Assembly: GCF_900607225.1 (NCBI RefSeq)
Contig: NZ_LR027842.1
Span: forward strand, 2,794,363 to 2,858,362
Direction of reading: 5' to 3'
Origin: [Pseudopropionibacterium] massiliense
Lineage (GTDB): Bacteria; Actinomycetota; Actinomycetes; Propionibacteriales; Propionibacteriaceae
DNA length: 64,000 bases
Shown: one piece after another, positions 23,198 through 31,487 of the stretch
Layout of the letters: the number at the start of each line of letters is the position of its first letter
Numbering within the stretch: position 1 is the stretch's first letter
The notes under the pieces: model-generated
The model's database searches: none
Seen by the model: the letters and a program-made list of their open reading frames with translations, nothing else
Told to the model about the DNA's origin: nothing
Position numbers and translations under genes: made by a program

Positions 23198-25168
23198 ATG
23201 AGGCGCATGTCCCAGATACTCGACGACGACGTCCGGCACCCCCTGGCCCGGCGGGTGGTGGTCCTCAGGATGTTGCGTCTCAGCGGGTTGATCACCCTCG
23301 TGGCGGCTCTCGTCCTGGTCGTGGTGTGGTGGAACGATCCGCTGCCCCTGGGTGTGCTCCTGCCCTGGGGTCCTCAGTGGCTCGTCATCAGTGGTGGCCT
23401 GTTCCTCTTCATCGGGATCATGATCGCTGCGTTCACGCCGCGAGGGCTCGTCCCTTTCTTCGGCATGTGTGCCGTGGTCCTGGTTTTCCTCCAGGGTTTC
23501 CTGTGGTGGTGGACCTTTGAGCATTCCTCGTTCAACGTCGGGGCTCTGCTGGCCCAGGCGCTGGCCATGCTGTCGGTGGGGTTGATGATCATCAGTCATG
23601 TGATGCTGCGGTGCCTGGGTGAATCGATCGGCATCGCCTCCGACGATCCCGCGTCCCCGGCCCGGATCCGCTCATCCCCACGCCCCGGGGAAACGGGTGA
23701 GGCCCCGGAGCGATCCGCCGCAGCGGTGTGGATCGCGCGACCCGCACCCATCGGGCAGCGCGCCATCCCCCTGGTGCCGGCCGTCGTGTTCGTGATCGCA
23801 ACCATTTCCCTGCACGCCGTGGCGCAGCCCCACACGCAGACCCACGCCTCCACGTCCCCAGTCGGCCCGTCCGGGCATCCGGCACGCATCGGCACGGCAG
23901 TCGCATGGCAGCAGGATCTCCCGAAGTTGCAGGAGGTGGCCGCCGGACCCGCCGGGCCGCTGATCCTCACCGACGCAGGAATCACCGCCCTCGATCCACG
24001 GGACGGCACCGCCCTGTGGAGCTACCACCGTCCCGGATTCTCCTGCGCCACGCTGCCGAACGGCCCCTTCGAACGGAAGGACCTCACCGGCTCCCGGCTG
24101 GCCCTCAGCCCTGACCGCAACCACCTGGCATGCCGGATACCGGCTTCGGGAAAGGGAGAGCACGACGCCCTGACGATCGTTCTCGACACCCGCACCGGTC
24201 AGGTCACCGGGCAGCACGTCTCCAACTCGGCGTGGACCCTCCAGCTCACCGATTCCGCCCTCCTGGACGGCGCCACCGCATACGACCTGAACACCGGCGG
24301 GACCCGTTGGACCCTGCCGAACCCGGGAAGCCTGACCGGCGGCGACATCAAACGCCGCGACGTCCACTCCGGGGCCGCGGGACACAGTTCCTTCGTCCTG
24401 ATGTCCACACCGTCCGGCGACGACTCCGGCCTGCGCGCCACCACCACCGTGGTTCTCATCCCCGACTCCGAACCCGATGCCACGACCAAGGTGTCGGACA
24501 TCGCCGTCGATCCGTTCACCGATCGTCCCGCGATCGTCGACGGCTGGAGCGTCCAGTACACGGGAAGTTCTGGCGCCACGGCACAGGCCATCACCCTCGA
24601 CTCCCTGGCGGGCCGGGAGGAAAGGGCCGCCGTTCCGCTCGGGGAAACATCGGGTCCCAACATCATCGCTTCCACCGTCTCGGGCACCATCACCACCTAC
24701 CCCTCCTATTCCCCACGGACCCGCGACGAGGTCGTCGCATCCCATGGGCCGTGGGCGGAGGCCGTCTTCGACCCCGGCACCGGGAATGTCACCCCGGCTT
24801 CCCGGTGTGCCGGGGTGGCGGCCGCCACGGTCGACTTCACGAGGATCGCCACGGACGACGTCCTGGGGTGGGCGTTCACGCTCCGGCCCAGCGACGGCTC
24901 CACCAGCGCAATCGTTCCCCTGGATGAGCGGGCAACGTACAGTTCGCCCACTGTGATCTCCGACAAACTCACCGGGGAGCACCCACTCCTGCCGGGCCAA
25001 CCCAACCCGGCCAACCAGTTCGGCGAGGCCCTGACGTTGGTGCGGACCCCCGGCGCCACCGTCGTCGTCCTCAACTCCGCGTATGGGTCATCGTCCGGCC
25101 CCGGCCAGCGTGGTCCCGAAGCCGGACGCGCGTACCGTCTCCACGGCCTACCGGAAGGCGTGTCATGA
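23198..25168 (+). CDS. membrane protein with extracellular PQQ-like beta-propeller domain
   Basis: About 656 residues. Four N-terminal membrane segments (LSGLITLVAALVLVVVWW, WLVISGGLFLFIGIMIAAF, FFGMCAVVLVFLQGFLWW, LLAQALAMLSVGLMIISHVML) are followed by a linker, one further helix (AIPLVPAVVFVIATISLHAV) and a 400-residue domain with PQQ/WD-like blades (TDAGITALDPRDGTALWSYHR, TAYDLNTGGTRWTLP). It is probably a surface-exposed protein of unknown role. Start choice between ATG 23198 and ATG 23207 is not settled. It overlaps the next lipoprotein gene by ATGA and the two probably act together. Confidence 0.65.
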   Translation: MRRMSQILDDDVRHPLARRVVVLRMLRLSGLITLVAALVLVVVWWNDPLPLGVLLPWGPQWLVISGGLFLFIGIMIAAFTPRGLVPFFGMCAVVLVFLQGFLWWWTFEHSSFNVGALLAQALAMLSVGLMIISHVMLRCLGESIGIASDDPASPARIRSSPRPGETGEAPERSAAAVWIARPAPIGQRAIPLVPAVVFVIATISLHAVAQPHTQTHASTSPVGPSGHPARIGTAVAWQQDLPKLQEVAAGPAGPLILTDAGITALDPRDGTALWSYHRPGFSCATLPNGPFERKDLTGSRLALSPDRNHLACRIPASGKGEHDALTIVLDTRTGQVTGQHVSNSAWTLQLTDSALLDGATAYDLNTGGTRWTLPNPGSLTGGDIKRRDVHSGAAGHSSFVLMSTPSGDDSGLRATTTVVLIPDSEPDATTKVSDIAVDPFTDRPAIVDGWSVQYTGSSGATAQAITLDSLAGREERAAVPLGETSGPNIIASTVSGTITTYPSYSPRTRDEVVASHGPWAEAVFDPGTGNVTPASRCAGVAAATVDFTRIATDDVLGWAFTLRPSDGSTSAIVPLDERATYSSPTVISDKLTGEHPLLPGQPNPANQFGEALTLVRTPGATVVVLNSAYGSSSGPGQRGPEAGRAYRLHGLPEGVS

Positions 25169-26349
25169 ACGCCCGGACCCGAATAATCCGTCTGGTGATG
25201 GCGTCACTGTCGTGGGCGTTGGTCCTCGGTCTGGGGGCATGTTCACCGTTCGAGCCCCGGGCCGGTGTCAGCGACGCCGGGGACGTCTCCGACCTCCTGA
25301 CGGTGTCGCGATCCGGCGATGCCGACCTGATCCTCAGCCCCGGCGACAAGGTCGTGGACAGGCCCCACAGCCAGGGGACGGCCGCCAACCCCATCGTTCT
25401 CCTCAACTCCGTGCGACCCGGAGCCCACATCTTCCACGAGCAGCCGGAACTCACCCTCAGGACGACGACGATCGTCTCCTTGAACCCCGAGGACGGGTCG
25501 GTGCGATGGGCCCGCCGGGCGGACACGAGGATCGACAAGGTCCGCTACAGCCCGGACATGCGGTACATGGCCTTCGTGCTCCACCCGGACGAGCTCTCCC
25601 GAGGCGACGGCACCGGATTCGTGGATCACAGCGTCGAGGCCCAGCGCATGAAGATCAGCGTCCTGGACACCGGCACGGGAAGGGAGGTTCGCTCCGCGGA
25701 GCTGCCGGGGGTCAACATCCTGGGCTTCGGGCTGACCGACACGAAACTGGTGGTCGAGACCTCCCAAGGGCATGCACCGGCCGAGAACGGAACCATCAAC
25801 GTGTTCTCCCTCGACGATGCCCTCGGTTTCCTCCCCTCCACCTTCCCGACCGATCAGTGGCTCGTCGGTGCCACGTCGGATTCCGTCCTCCTGTCGCCCC
25901 AGAAAACCGGCGGGGGATGCATGACCCTCACCAGGGCAGGCACGGGCGGTGAGGTCCTGGACGTCATTCCCGGCGTTCACGGTGTCAAACCGGGCGGCTG
26001 GGTCGTCCGTTTCACGGATCCGAGGACCGCGGCTGAGGCCCTCGCCCGGGAGGAGACCTCCGAGTCCGACGTCCTGGCGTTGCCGCGCGAACTGTTCAAC
26101 GTCACCACGGGGGCGTCGATCGACGTGACCGGCATGTCCGTCGACCACGTGGACCTGCCCGACGGTCCGGGACTGCTCCTGCAGACGGCCACCACGACCG
26201 GGGAGGGGAGGACCGCCAGCACCCCCACGGCCTGGCTGGGCGCGACCCCGGACAGCACACAGGCCCGCACCGACGACATGACCAGACTGCTTCTCACGCC
26301 CGAGAGGATCTCCCGGAAAACCGTCCGCATGGGAGAGGAGGAGACGTGA
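25165..26349 (+). CDS. putative lipoprotein with beta-propeller-like domain
   Basis: 394 residues. The N-terminus MNARTRIIRLVMASLSWALVLGLGAC is a lipoprotein signal with the LGAC lipobox. The mature part contains PQQ/quinoprotein-like phrases (TTTIVSLNPEDGSVRWARRAD, KISVLDTGTGREVRSAELPG, INVFSLDDALGF), as in the preceding membrane protein, so the two are likely a divergent propeller pair. ATG 25165 overlaps the upstream stop (ATGA). A long open frame on the opposite strand is a codon shadow. Function unknown. Confidence 0.7.
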   Translation: MNARTRIIRLVMASLSWALVLGLGACSPFEPRAGVSDAGDVSDLLTVSRSGDADLILSPGDKVVDRPHSQGTAANPIVLLNSVRPGAHIFHEQPELTLRTTTIVSLNPEDGSVRWARRADTRIDKVRYSPDMRYMAFVLHPDELSRGDGTGFVDHSVEAQRMKISVLDTGTGREVRSAELPGVNILGFGLTDTKLVVETSQGHAPAENGTINVFSLDDALGFLPSTFPTDQWLVGATSDSVLLSPQKTGGGCMTLTRAGTGGEVLDVIPGVHGVKPGGWVVRFTDPRTAAEALAREETSESDVLALPRELFNVTTGASIDVTGMSVDHVDLPDGPGLLLQTATTTGEGRTASTPTAWLGATPDSTQARTDDMTRLLLTPERISRKTVRMGEEET

Positions 26350-26392
26350 TTGCACAACACCCGGCTGCGCCGGGCCACAAACATCCCTCCCC

Positions 26393-26440
26393 TGAAGCTG
26401 GTTGAGCCGGGCCGCGACGGCCGTGACGGCGTCCCGTATT
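26393..26440. repeat. REP-like element abutting the dead response regulator
   Basis: GAAGCTGGTTGAGCCGGGCCGCGACGG, reverse orientation. It overlaps the 3' end of the response-regulator remnant, whose last residues are read from the element itself. Confidence 0.6.
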
Positions 26441-26898
26441 TCTTCATGAGGTTTGAGACACGAGTTTTCACCGTGGATTCCGCGACGACGAGACGCCCGG
26501 CGATGACGGCCCGGATCACGTCCTCGGGGGGACGAGTCCTTGAGGAGGAAACCGTTGGCCTGCTGGGACAGGGCGGTGAGCATCGCGGAGTCGTCGTCGA
26601 AGGACGTCAGCATGACCACGGCGGTGCGCGGGTGCTGTTCCCGGACCCGGGCCAGCAGTTCGAGACCGTCCATGCCCGGCATGCGCACGTCCGGGACGAG
26701 GACGTCGACGGGAATCCGTTTCAGGAAGGCGAGGAGGTCGCGGACCGAGGTGAAGGTGCTCAACACCTCGATCCAGGGAGAGGAGTTCAGGTATGAACGC
26801 AGCGCCTGCACCACGAAGGGGTCGTCGTCGACGATCGCGACCCGCACCGCCCGCTGTGAACCCTCGGCTTCGATCATGGGAGGATCTTCGGGCCGCAC
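26433..26898 (-). pseudogene. remnant of a NarL/FixJ-family response regulator
   Basis: The receiver domain is clear: VRVAIVDDDPFVVQALRSYL, LVPDVRMPGMDGLELLARVRE with the phospho-acceptor Asp, and NGFLLKDSS. In a run of six G on the plus strand (26526-26531) the frame changes; in the next frame PPEDVIRAVIAGRLVV continues, then jumps directly to AESTVKTRVSNLMKKYGT, the recognition helix of a LuxR-type HTH. So the gene has a frameshift and an internal deletion of the linker and first HTH helices, and its end is replaced by a REP-like repeat. No histidine kinase gene is adjacent. Confidence 0.75.
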
Positions 26899-27054
26899 AG
26901 GCCCATGTTCCTTTTCCAGGACGACCGGAACCCACTATCACCGAGGATGGCGCCACGACCTGGTTTCTTGCAGGAGATTCCGACGAGCGGGAGAGCCGCT
27001 ACGTCGTGCGCACCGTCCGCGTGGGCGAGAAACCGGGCTGAGGTTCTTCCTCGT
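26899..27054. other. short unassigned stretch between dead regulator and palindrome
   Basis: A plus-strand frame reads TITEDGATTWFLAGDSDERE with reasonable codon use but has no start of its own and no recognised family. It may be a gene remnant. Confidence 0.25.
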
Positions 27055-27114
27055 CCGTGCAGCACTCAATGCGCCCGGGCCACCAGGACCCTTGGCGCAT
27101 TGAGTGCTGCACGG
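27055..27114. repeat. palindromic repeat, GCAGCACTCAA family
   Basis: Perfect 21-bp inverted arms (27055-27075 and 27094-27114) with core GCAGCACTCAATGCGCC and an 18-base loop. It lies 13 bases past the stop codon of the ABC permease gene and could serve as its 3' hairpin. Confidence 0.8.
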
Positions 27115-27127
27115 GCGCGATGCCGTC

Positions 27128-27940
27128 TCACCTGCTGCGAACCTCCCAGCGGAAGGTGCGGATCGCCGCCAGCATGACGAGCGCCGCCAGAGCGATGGTG
27201 ATTCCGCTGGCCAGCCACGGATCGTGCTGCTGGAGCGGGCTGTTCGCAGCCCAGAAGAGGGGATCGACGGACAGGGCCGGAGGCAGCCAGCCGATGACCT
27301 GCTGGACGGTCTCGGGCAGCAACCACAGGGGGATTCCGGCGCCGCTGACGAACAGGAACCCGACCTGCAGGAAGGCGCTGACGCTGCTGGTGGCCTGGGA
27401 GCTGGTCATCACGCCGCCCAGCCAGTACCCGATGGCCAGGAACAGCAGCAGCGCGGGGAGGGAGGCCGCGGTGAGGGCCGGGATCGCGGTCCACTCGGCC
27501 AGCCCGATCGCCGCCCCGAGGAGGTAGAGCGCCACGCAGAGCACCATCGCGACGACGACCCGCAGGAACAGGTGGGTCAGCAGGAAACGGGTCCGGCTGA
27601 GCGGGGTGGTGCCGAGCACCCGGAAGGTGCCCTGTTCCCGGTACTGCACCAGAGGTCCGGCGGTCAGGTTGAGGGCGACCCCGGAGAGCGCCAGGTAGCC
27701 GCTCATGGGCAGGATCATGGCGCCGAAGCCGGGTCCGCTGCTGGCGGGCATTACCGTCGAGATCAGGAAGAACATTCCACCCATGAACAGGGGAAACACC
27801 ATGGCGAAGATGAACTGGACGCGGTTGCGGGTGAGTTCCAGCCAGTGGAGTTTGAACAGCTTGCGGTTGACGGACGCGGTGGGCATTGCGATCTCCTGGT
27901 GTGCTGCGGTCAGTGGGCGGGTGATGGAAAGGGTTGACAT
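27128..27940 (-). CDS. ABC-2 type transporter permease
   Basis: 270 residues with six predicted membrane segments (FIFAMVFPLFMGGMFFLIST, MILPMSGYLALSGVALNL, HLFLRVVVAMVLCVALYLLG, ALTAASLPALLLFLAIGYWLG, VSAFLQVGFLFVSGAGIPLW, SGITIALAALVMLAAI) and the ABC-2 element LVQYREQGTFRVLGTTPLSR. It forms the channel of an exporter with the ATPase encoded just upstream. ATG 27940 has a GAGGAGG site and lies 17 bases after the ATPase stop. Substrate unknown; drug or lipid export is typical of the family. Confidence 0.85.
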   Translation of the reverse strand: MSTLSITRPLTAAHQEIAMPTASVNRKLFKLHWLELTRNRVQFIFAMVFPLFMGGMFFLISTVMPASSGPGFGAMILPMSGYLALSGVALNLTAGPLVQYREQGTFRVLGTTPLSRTRFLLTHLFLRVVVAMVLCVALYLLGAAIGLAEWTAIPALTAASLPALLLFLAIGYWLGGVMTSSQATSSVSAFLQVGFLFVSGAGIPLWLLPETVQQVIGWLPPALSVDPLFWAANSPLQQHDPWLASGITIALAALVMLAAIRTFRWEVRSR

Positions 27941-27957
27941 GACGACCTCCTCGCGGG

Positions 27958-28725
27958 TCACTTGTTCTGCTGGTGGAAGGAACGGCCCGCGGCCTGGAAG
28001 AAGACGTCGGTGAGGCCGCGGAAACGAGCCGGTCCCCGGTGGCGTCGTTCGGCGTCGGCGATCAGTTCCGACGGACTGCCCTCGGCGACGACTGCGCCGG
28101 CGTCGATGATGGCCAGGTGGTCGCAGAGGACCTCGGCCTCCTCCATGTCGTGGGTGGACAGGATGATGGTCATGCCCTCCTGCTTGAGGTGACGCAGCGC
28201 GTCCCACAGGTCGGCGCGGGCCATCGGGTCGAGTCCGGTGGAGGGTTCGTCGAGGACGGTCACGTTCACCCCGCCGATCAGCGCCAGGGCCAGGTTGACC
28301 CGCTGCCGCTGCCCACCGGAGAGGCGTCGCAGCTGCCGGTCGATGTAGCCGCTCATGTCGAGCAGGCGGATGAGTTCTTCCGCGGGCCGGGGGTTGGGGT
28401 AGAGGGCGCTCCAGATGTCGAGGAGTTCCTCGCCGGTCAGCAGGTTGAATCCGGTGGCGTTCTGCGGCTGGATGCTGATCCGGTTCCTGACCTCGGCGTT
28501 GTCCCTGACCGGGTCCAGCCCCATGGTCCGGGCGATTCCCCCGGTGGCCTCGCGCAGGCCGACGGCGATTTCGAGGGCGGTGGTCTTGCCGGCCCCGTTG
28601 GGGCCGAGAAGTCCGTAGATCACGCCCTGCGGGATTTCGAGGTTCAGGCCTCGGAGGGCCCGGACGACGCCCTTGGCGGTGGCGTAGTCCTTGGTCACGT
28701 TCTGGAAGCTGATGGCGGTGGTCAT
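27958..28725 (-). CDS. ABC transporter ATP-binding protein (DrrA/CcmA-like)
   Basis: 255 residues. Walker A GPNGAGKTT, signature RLSGGQRQRVNLALAL, Walker B VTVLDEPSTGLDP and switch His STHDMEEAEVL are all present, with the short C-terminal tail of DrrA-type ATPases. It energises the ABC-2 permease encoded next in the same operon. ATG 28725 has GGGAGGAA at proper spacing; upstream in-frame codons lack such a site. The promoter region contains repeats suited to a GntR- or TetR-type regulator, but no regulator gene is adjacent. Confidence 0.88.
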   Translation of the reverse strand: MTTAISFQNVTKDYATAKGVVRALRGLNLEIPQGVIYGLLGPNGAGKTTALEIAVGLREATGGIARTMGLDPVRDNAEVRNRISIQPQNATGFNLLTGEELLDIWSALYPNPRPAEELIRLLDMSGYIDRQLRRLSGGQRQRVNLALALIGGVNVTVLDEPSTGLDPMARADLWDALRHLKQEGMTIILSTHDMEEAEVLCDHLAIIDAGAVVAEGSPSELIADAERRHRGPARFRGLTDVFFQAAGRSFHQQNK

Positions 28726-28765
28726 GTCGGTTCCTCCCGGGTTCGTCGCTGTGGCTCTACAGTAA

Positions 28766-28795
28766 CAACTACTTTCCAACTACGCAAGTACTTGC
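28766..28795. promoter_or_regulatory. candidate operator upstream of the ABC-2 exporter operon
   Basis: Two CAACTAC copies 11 bases apart (28766, 28777) are followed immediately by the 12-bp palindrome GCAAGTACTTGC (28784-28795), in an AT-rich stretch about 40-70 bases before the ATPase start. Confidence 0.5.
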
Positions 28796-28857
28796 CCAAA
28801 AAAAGTTAGTTTCTGTTCCAAGAGCACTTGCGAGGCGCGCCCGGCGAGGGGTCGCAC

Positions 28858-28926
28858 GGTTGCGCAGCACTCAACCCGGTTTTCGCCCCCACGGGGGCGG
28901 TTTTCTCGGTTGAGTGCTGCGCAACC
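28858..28926. repeat. palindromic repeat, GCAGCACTCAA family
   Basis: Perfect 19-bp arms GGTTGCGCAGCACTCAACC (28858-28876) and the reverse complement (28908-28926). The loop itself contains a second stem, CGCCCCC/GGGGGCG, so the element could fold as one long rod. Confidence 0.8.
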
Positions 28927-29249
28927 GGGATTCCGCCGGCCCCACAGCGCACAAACCGACCGATCGTGACGCGGTTCGGGGCAGGATCACAGCGCCCCAG
29001 GGGACGGAAGGATCCCCGGAAGGGAGGGAGAGGACCTCAACACCCCTTGTGGGGACGAGGAGGACCTCAGCAGCCGGCGGGAGGGACGGAAGGATCCTCG
29101 GCGTCCCCTCCGGACGATCCCCTGACCGCCGTCCTCCGCACCCAACCCCGGTTTGCTGGCCTTGATCCTGGTTTGCTGGCCTTGTTCACGTTTGCCTGCG
29201 CTGTGAGGCCAGCAAACATCAACAAGGCCAGCGAAACGACGGCGGTGGA
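28927..29249. other. gene-free region with an inverted array of GTTTGCTGGCC motifs
   Basis: No gene is supported. GGTTTGCTGGCCTTG occurs at 29150 and 29170, and inverted forms GGCCAGCAAAC (29207) and CAAGGCCAGCGAAAC (29223) follow, so the four copies form a large cruciform-capable array immediately after the nudix stop codon. Upstream, GGACGGAAGGATCC-type repeats occur twice (around 28996 and 29086). Confidence 0.5.
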
Positions 29250-29873
29250 TCAGTCCCTCAGGAAGCGACCCGGTACCGGCACCTCCCGGTCCCGGTCCCA
29301 CGACTGCTCCCAGCCAGCGACCCGCAGGGTGACGTCGAGGAGGTGGGCGGTCATGCCCCAGATGAACAGGTCGCCGAGCTGGAACCCGGGGCCGCGGTAG
29401 CCGCCGGGGACGGTGGCCGTGACGCGGGTTGCGGGGTCGCTGAGCTGCGAGACCCGCAGCTGGAGCACGTTCGCGACCTCCCCGGGGTCGACGGGCACCA
29501 GCGGCAGCGGTTCCGACCACCGCGCGACGACGGGGGTGACCTCGTAGCCGCTGACCGGCACCCAGGCCGTCGGGAGCTGGCCGAGGACGGTGACGAGCCC
29601 CGCATCCAGGCCGACCTCCTCGCGGGCCTCCCGCAGCGCCGTCGCCGCGGGGGTTTCGCCGGTTTCCGCGCCGCCCCCGGGGAAGGAGATCTGCCCGGCG
29701 TGCGAGCGCAGTCCCCCGGCGCGTTCGGTGAACAGGACGGCCGGGTCGGCCTGGTCGGTGAGCAGGATCAGCACGGCGGCACGGCGCGCATCGGCGGGGG
29801 CGCGCCCGAACTGGCCGAGCGGCCCGACCGCGCCGTCGCGCAGCGCCGAGATCAGGCCTGAGAGCTGGGACAC
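29250..29873 (-). CDS. NUDIX hydrolase (CoA pyrophosphatase-like)
   Basis: 207 residues. The Nudix box reads GGAETGETPAATALREAREEVGL (printed here within the G-x5-E-x7-RE-x2-EE-x-G pattern), preceded by LRSHAGQISFPGG, the sequence motif of CoA pyrophosphatases. It probably cleaves CoA or related dinucleotide-like substrates in the cytoplasm. GTG 29873 overlaps the end of nth by 22 bases, which supports an operon. In mycobacteria the same nudix gene also sits next to nth, so the order is conserved. Confidence 0.82.
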   Translation of the reverse strand: MSQLSGLISALRDGAVGPLGQFGRAPADARRAAVLILLTDQADPAVLFTERAGGLRSHAGQISFPGGGAETGETPAATALREAREEVGLDAGLVTVLGQLPTAWVPVSGYEVTPVVARWSEPLPLVPVDPGEVANVLQLRVSQLSDPATRVTATVPGGYRGPGFQLGDLFIWGMTAHLLDVTLRVAGWEQSWDRDREVPVPGRFLRD

Positions 29874-30469
29874 AGGTCCTCCACGGGGCAGACGGTGCAG
29901 GTGGGCGTGCGGGCGCGGCAGCAGCGGCGACCGTGCCAGATGATCCGGTGGCAGAGCACCACCCAGTCCTTGGGCGGGAACAGCCGTCCGACGGCTCGTT
30001 CCACGTCGCCGGGTGTTGTGGAGTGCACCCAGCCGAGCCGGTTCGAGACGCGGATGACGTGGGTGTCGGGGGTGATCCCGGGGATGCCGAAGGCGTTTCC
30101 GAGCACGACGTTGGCGGTTTTGCGGCCAACCCCGGGCAGTTTCACCAGCTCGTCGAGGCTCTCCGGCACCCGGCCGCCGTGGTCGAGGACGAGCGCGCGG
30201 GCCAGCCCGATCAGCGATTTGGCCTTGGACCGGTACAGCCCGAGGCTGTTGATGAGGTCCTCGACGTCGGTCTGTTCCGCCTCGGCGAGGTGCTCCGCGT
30301 CGGGGTAGCGGGCGAACAGTGCCGGGGTGACCTGGTTGACGCGGACGTCGGTGGTCTGGGCGGACAGGACGGTGGCGACGAGCAGTTCGAAGGGTGACCG
30401 GTGCTCCAGCTCGCAGTGCGCGTCCGGGTAGGCGGCCGCGAGCCGGGCACCGATCTGGGCCGCCGTCAC
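29852..30469 (-). CDS. nth: endonuclease III
   Basis: 205 residues, standard length. The helix-hairpin-helix LPGVGRKTANVVL carries the catalytic Lys, PDTHVIRVSNRLG the catalytic Asp, and C-x6-C-x2-C-x5-C (CRARTPTCTVCPVEDLC) the [4Fe-4S] cluster. It removes oxidised pyrimidines and nicks the abasic site in base-excision repair. GTG 30469 overlaps the ridA stop (GTGA). Part of the whiB-DUF4177-ridA-nth-nudix block. Confidence 0.95.
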   Translation of the reverse strand: MTAAQIGARLAAAYPDAHCELEHRSPFELLVATVLSAQTTDVRVNQVTPALFARYPDAEHLAEAEQTDVEDLINSLGLYRSKAKSLIGLARALVLDHGGRVPESLDELVKLPGVGRKTANVVLGNAFGIPGITPDTHVIRVSNRLGWVHSTTPGDVERAVGRLFPPKDWVVLCHRIIWHGRRCCRARTPTCTVCPVEDLCPSSQA

Positions 30470-30927
30470 CTGGCGGCGAGTTCGGCCACCAGCTCCACCT
30501 CGACGGGGGCGTCGATGGGCAGGACGGCGACGCCGACGGCGCTGCGCACGTGCGGGGCGCCGAAGACCTCACCGAGCAGCTCGGAGGCGCCGTTGGCCAC
30601 CTGCGGCTGGGCGGTGAAGTCGGTGGTGGAGGCGACGAACACCACGGCCTTGAGGATGCGGGCCACGTTGTCGAGGCCCCCGGCCTGGTCGGCGACGGCG
30701 GCCAGGGCGTTCAGGGCCGCGACCCTCGCGGCCTCCGCCCCCTCGGCCGGATCGACGGCGTCGCCGAGGCGACCCGTGGCGACGAGTTTCCCGTCGCGCA
30801 GGGGCAGCTGCCCGGAGACCCACACCTGGTTGCCCACCGTGATGGCGGGGGTGTAGGCGGCGAGTGGTTTGGCGACGGGCGGCAGGCTCAGTCCGAGGTC
30901 GGCGAGTCGCTGGGTGGGTGTGCTCAT
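30466..30927 (-). CDS. RidA/YjgF/UK114 family protein
   Basis: 153 residues of the RidA-like fold: NQVWVSGQLPLRDGKLVATG, EGAEAARVAALNALAAV, ARILKAVVFVASTTDF and VRSAVGVAVLPIDAPVEVELVAEL. This is the longer YjgF subgroup found in actinobacteria (similar to Rv3678c), which lacks the usual start but keeps the trimer-forming barrel. RidA proteins hydrolyse reactive enamine/imine intermediates; the catalytic Arg of true RidA is near the C-terminus and appears substituted here (VEVELVAE), so activity is uncertain. ATG 30927 overlaps the stop of the small upstream gene. Confidence 0.85.
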   Translation of the reverse strand: MSTPTQRLADLGLSLPPVAKPLAAYTPAITVGNQVWVSGQLPLRDGKLVATGRLGDAVDPAEGAEAARVAALNALAAVADQAGGLDNVARILKAVVFVASTTDFTAQPQVANGASELLGEVFGAPHVRSAVGVAVLPIDAPVEVELVAELAAR

Positions 30928-31088
30928 CGTCCCTCCTCCACTGGCCTCTTGAAGTATCCGACCATCGTTTCGGGGGTCGGGCCGGGTGCGACGGTGACGA
31001 GTTCCCAGCCGTCGGCCCCGAAGTTGTTCAGGATCTGCTGCGACACGTGGCTGAGGATAGGTGCGGTCAGGTACTCCCATGTGGTCAT
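30924..31088 (-). CDS. small DUF4177-like protein
   Basis: A 54-residue protein, MTTWEYLTAPILSHVSQQIL then NNFGADGWELVTV, the characteristic W-E-Y ... G-x-x-G-W-E-L pattern of DUF4177 proteins. It overlaps the ridA start (ATGA), and a gene of this type sits beside the ridA homologue in mycobacteria (Rv3678A region). Function unknown. It is shorter than many gene finders report. Confidence 0.75.
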   Translation of the reverse strand: MTTWEYLTAPILSHVSQQILNNFGADGWELVTVAPGPTPETMVGYFKRPVEEGR

Positions 31089-31134
31089 GCCCCAAGCCTG
31101 CCATCAAATCGCGTCCCCGCACACCCACACCGCG

Positions 31135-31181
31135 GTTTCGACACGGCCGGCTCGCAGAGCTCGCGGGTCGGATCAACCAGC
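31135..31181. repeat. REP-like element
   Basis: GGTTTCGACACGGCCGGCTC ... GGTCGGATCAACCAGCG, forward orientation, in the gap between whiB and the small DUF4177-like gene. Confidence 0.6.
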
Positions 31182-31202
31182 GTGGAAAGAGACGCGCGAC
31201 CG

Positions 31203-31487
31203 TCAGCTGGCCTCGTCGAGACGTCCGTAGGTGAGCAGTACTTCCCGCCAGGACGTGATGTCGGGCCGGGAACGCAGCAGCCGACGGCGTTCGCGCTCGG
31301 TCATGCCGCCCCAGACGCCCCACTGGACGCGGTTGTCGAGCGCCTCGGCGAGACACTCCATGCGCACTGGACAGCTCATGCAGATGTTTCGGACCCGCCG
31401 TTGATCCTTGGATTCGGGGAACAAAACGTCCTCCATGTCACGGCATTTGGCCCGCAATGTCCATTCGCTGATCTCACCCAGTGACAT
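31203..31487 (-). CDS. whiB: WhiB-family iron-sulfur transcriptional regulator
   Basis: 94 residues. Four Cys in C-x(n)-C-x2-C-x5-C order (AKCRDME, NICMSCPVRMECLAEAL) bind a [4Fe-4S] cluster, and GVWGGMTERERRRLL is the WhiB turn-helix that contacts DNA and sigma factor. Position next to the ridA/nth block matches mycobacterial whiB4, a redox-responsive member, but sequence alone does not fix the subtype. ATG 31487 has GGAGGG at good spacing; a GTG two codons upstream is too close to it. Confidence 0.9.
   Translation of the reverse strand: MSLGEISEWTLRAKCRDMEDVLFPESKDQRRVRNICMSCPVRMECLAEALDNRVQWGVWGGMTERERRRLLRSRPDITSWREVLLTYGRLDEAS

Noticed and set aside
25243..26433. Continuation of the response-regulator frame antisense to the lipoprotein gene
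   Set aside because: The receiver part is real, but after the frameshift this frame is the reverse shadow of the 25165-26349 gene and has no family signal.
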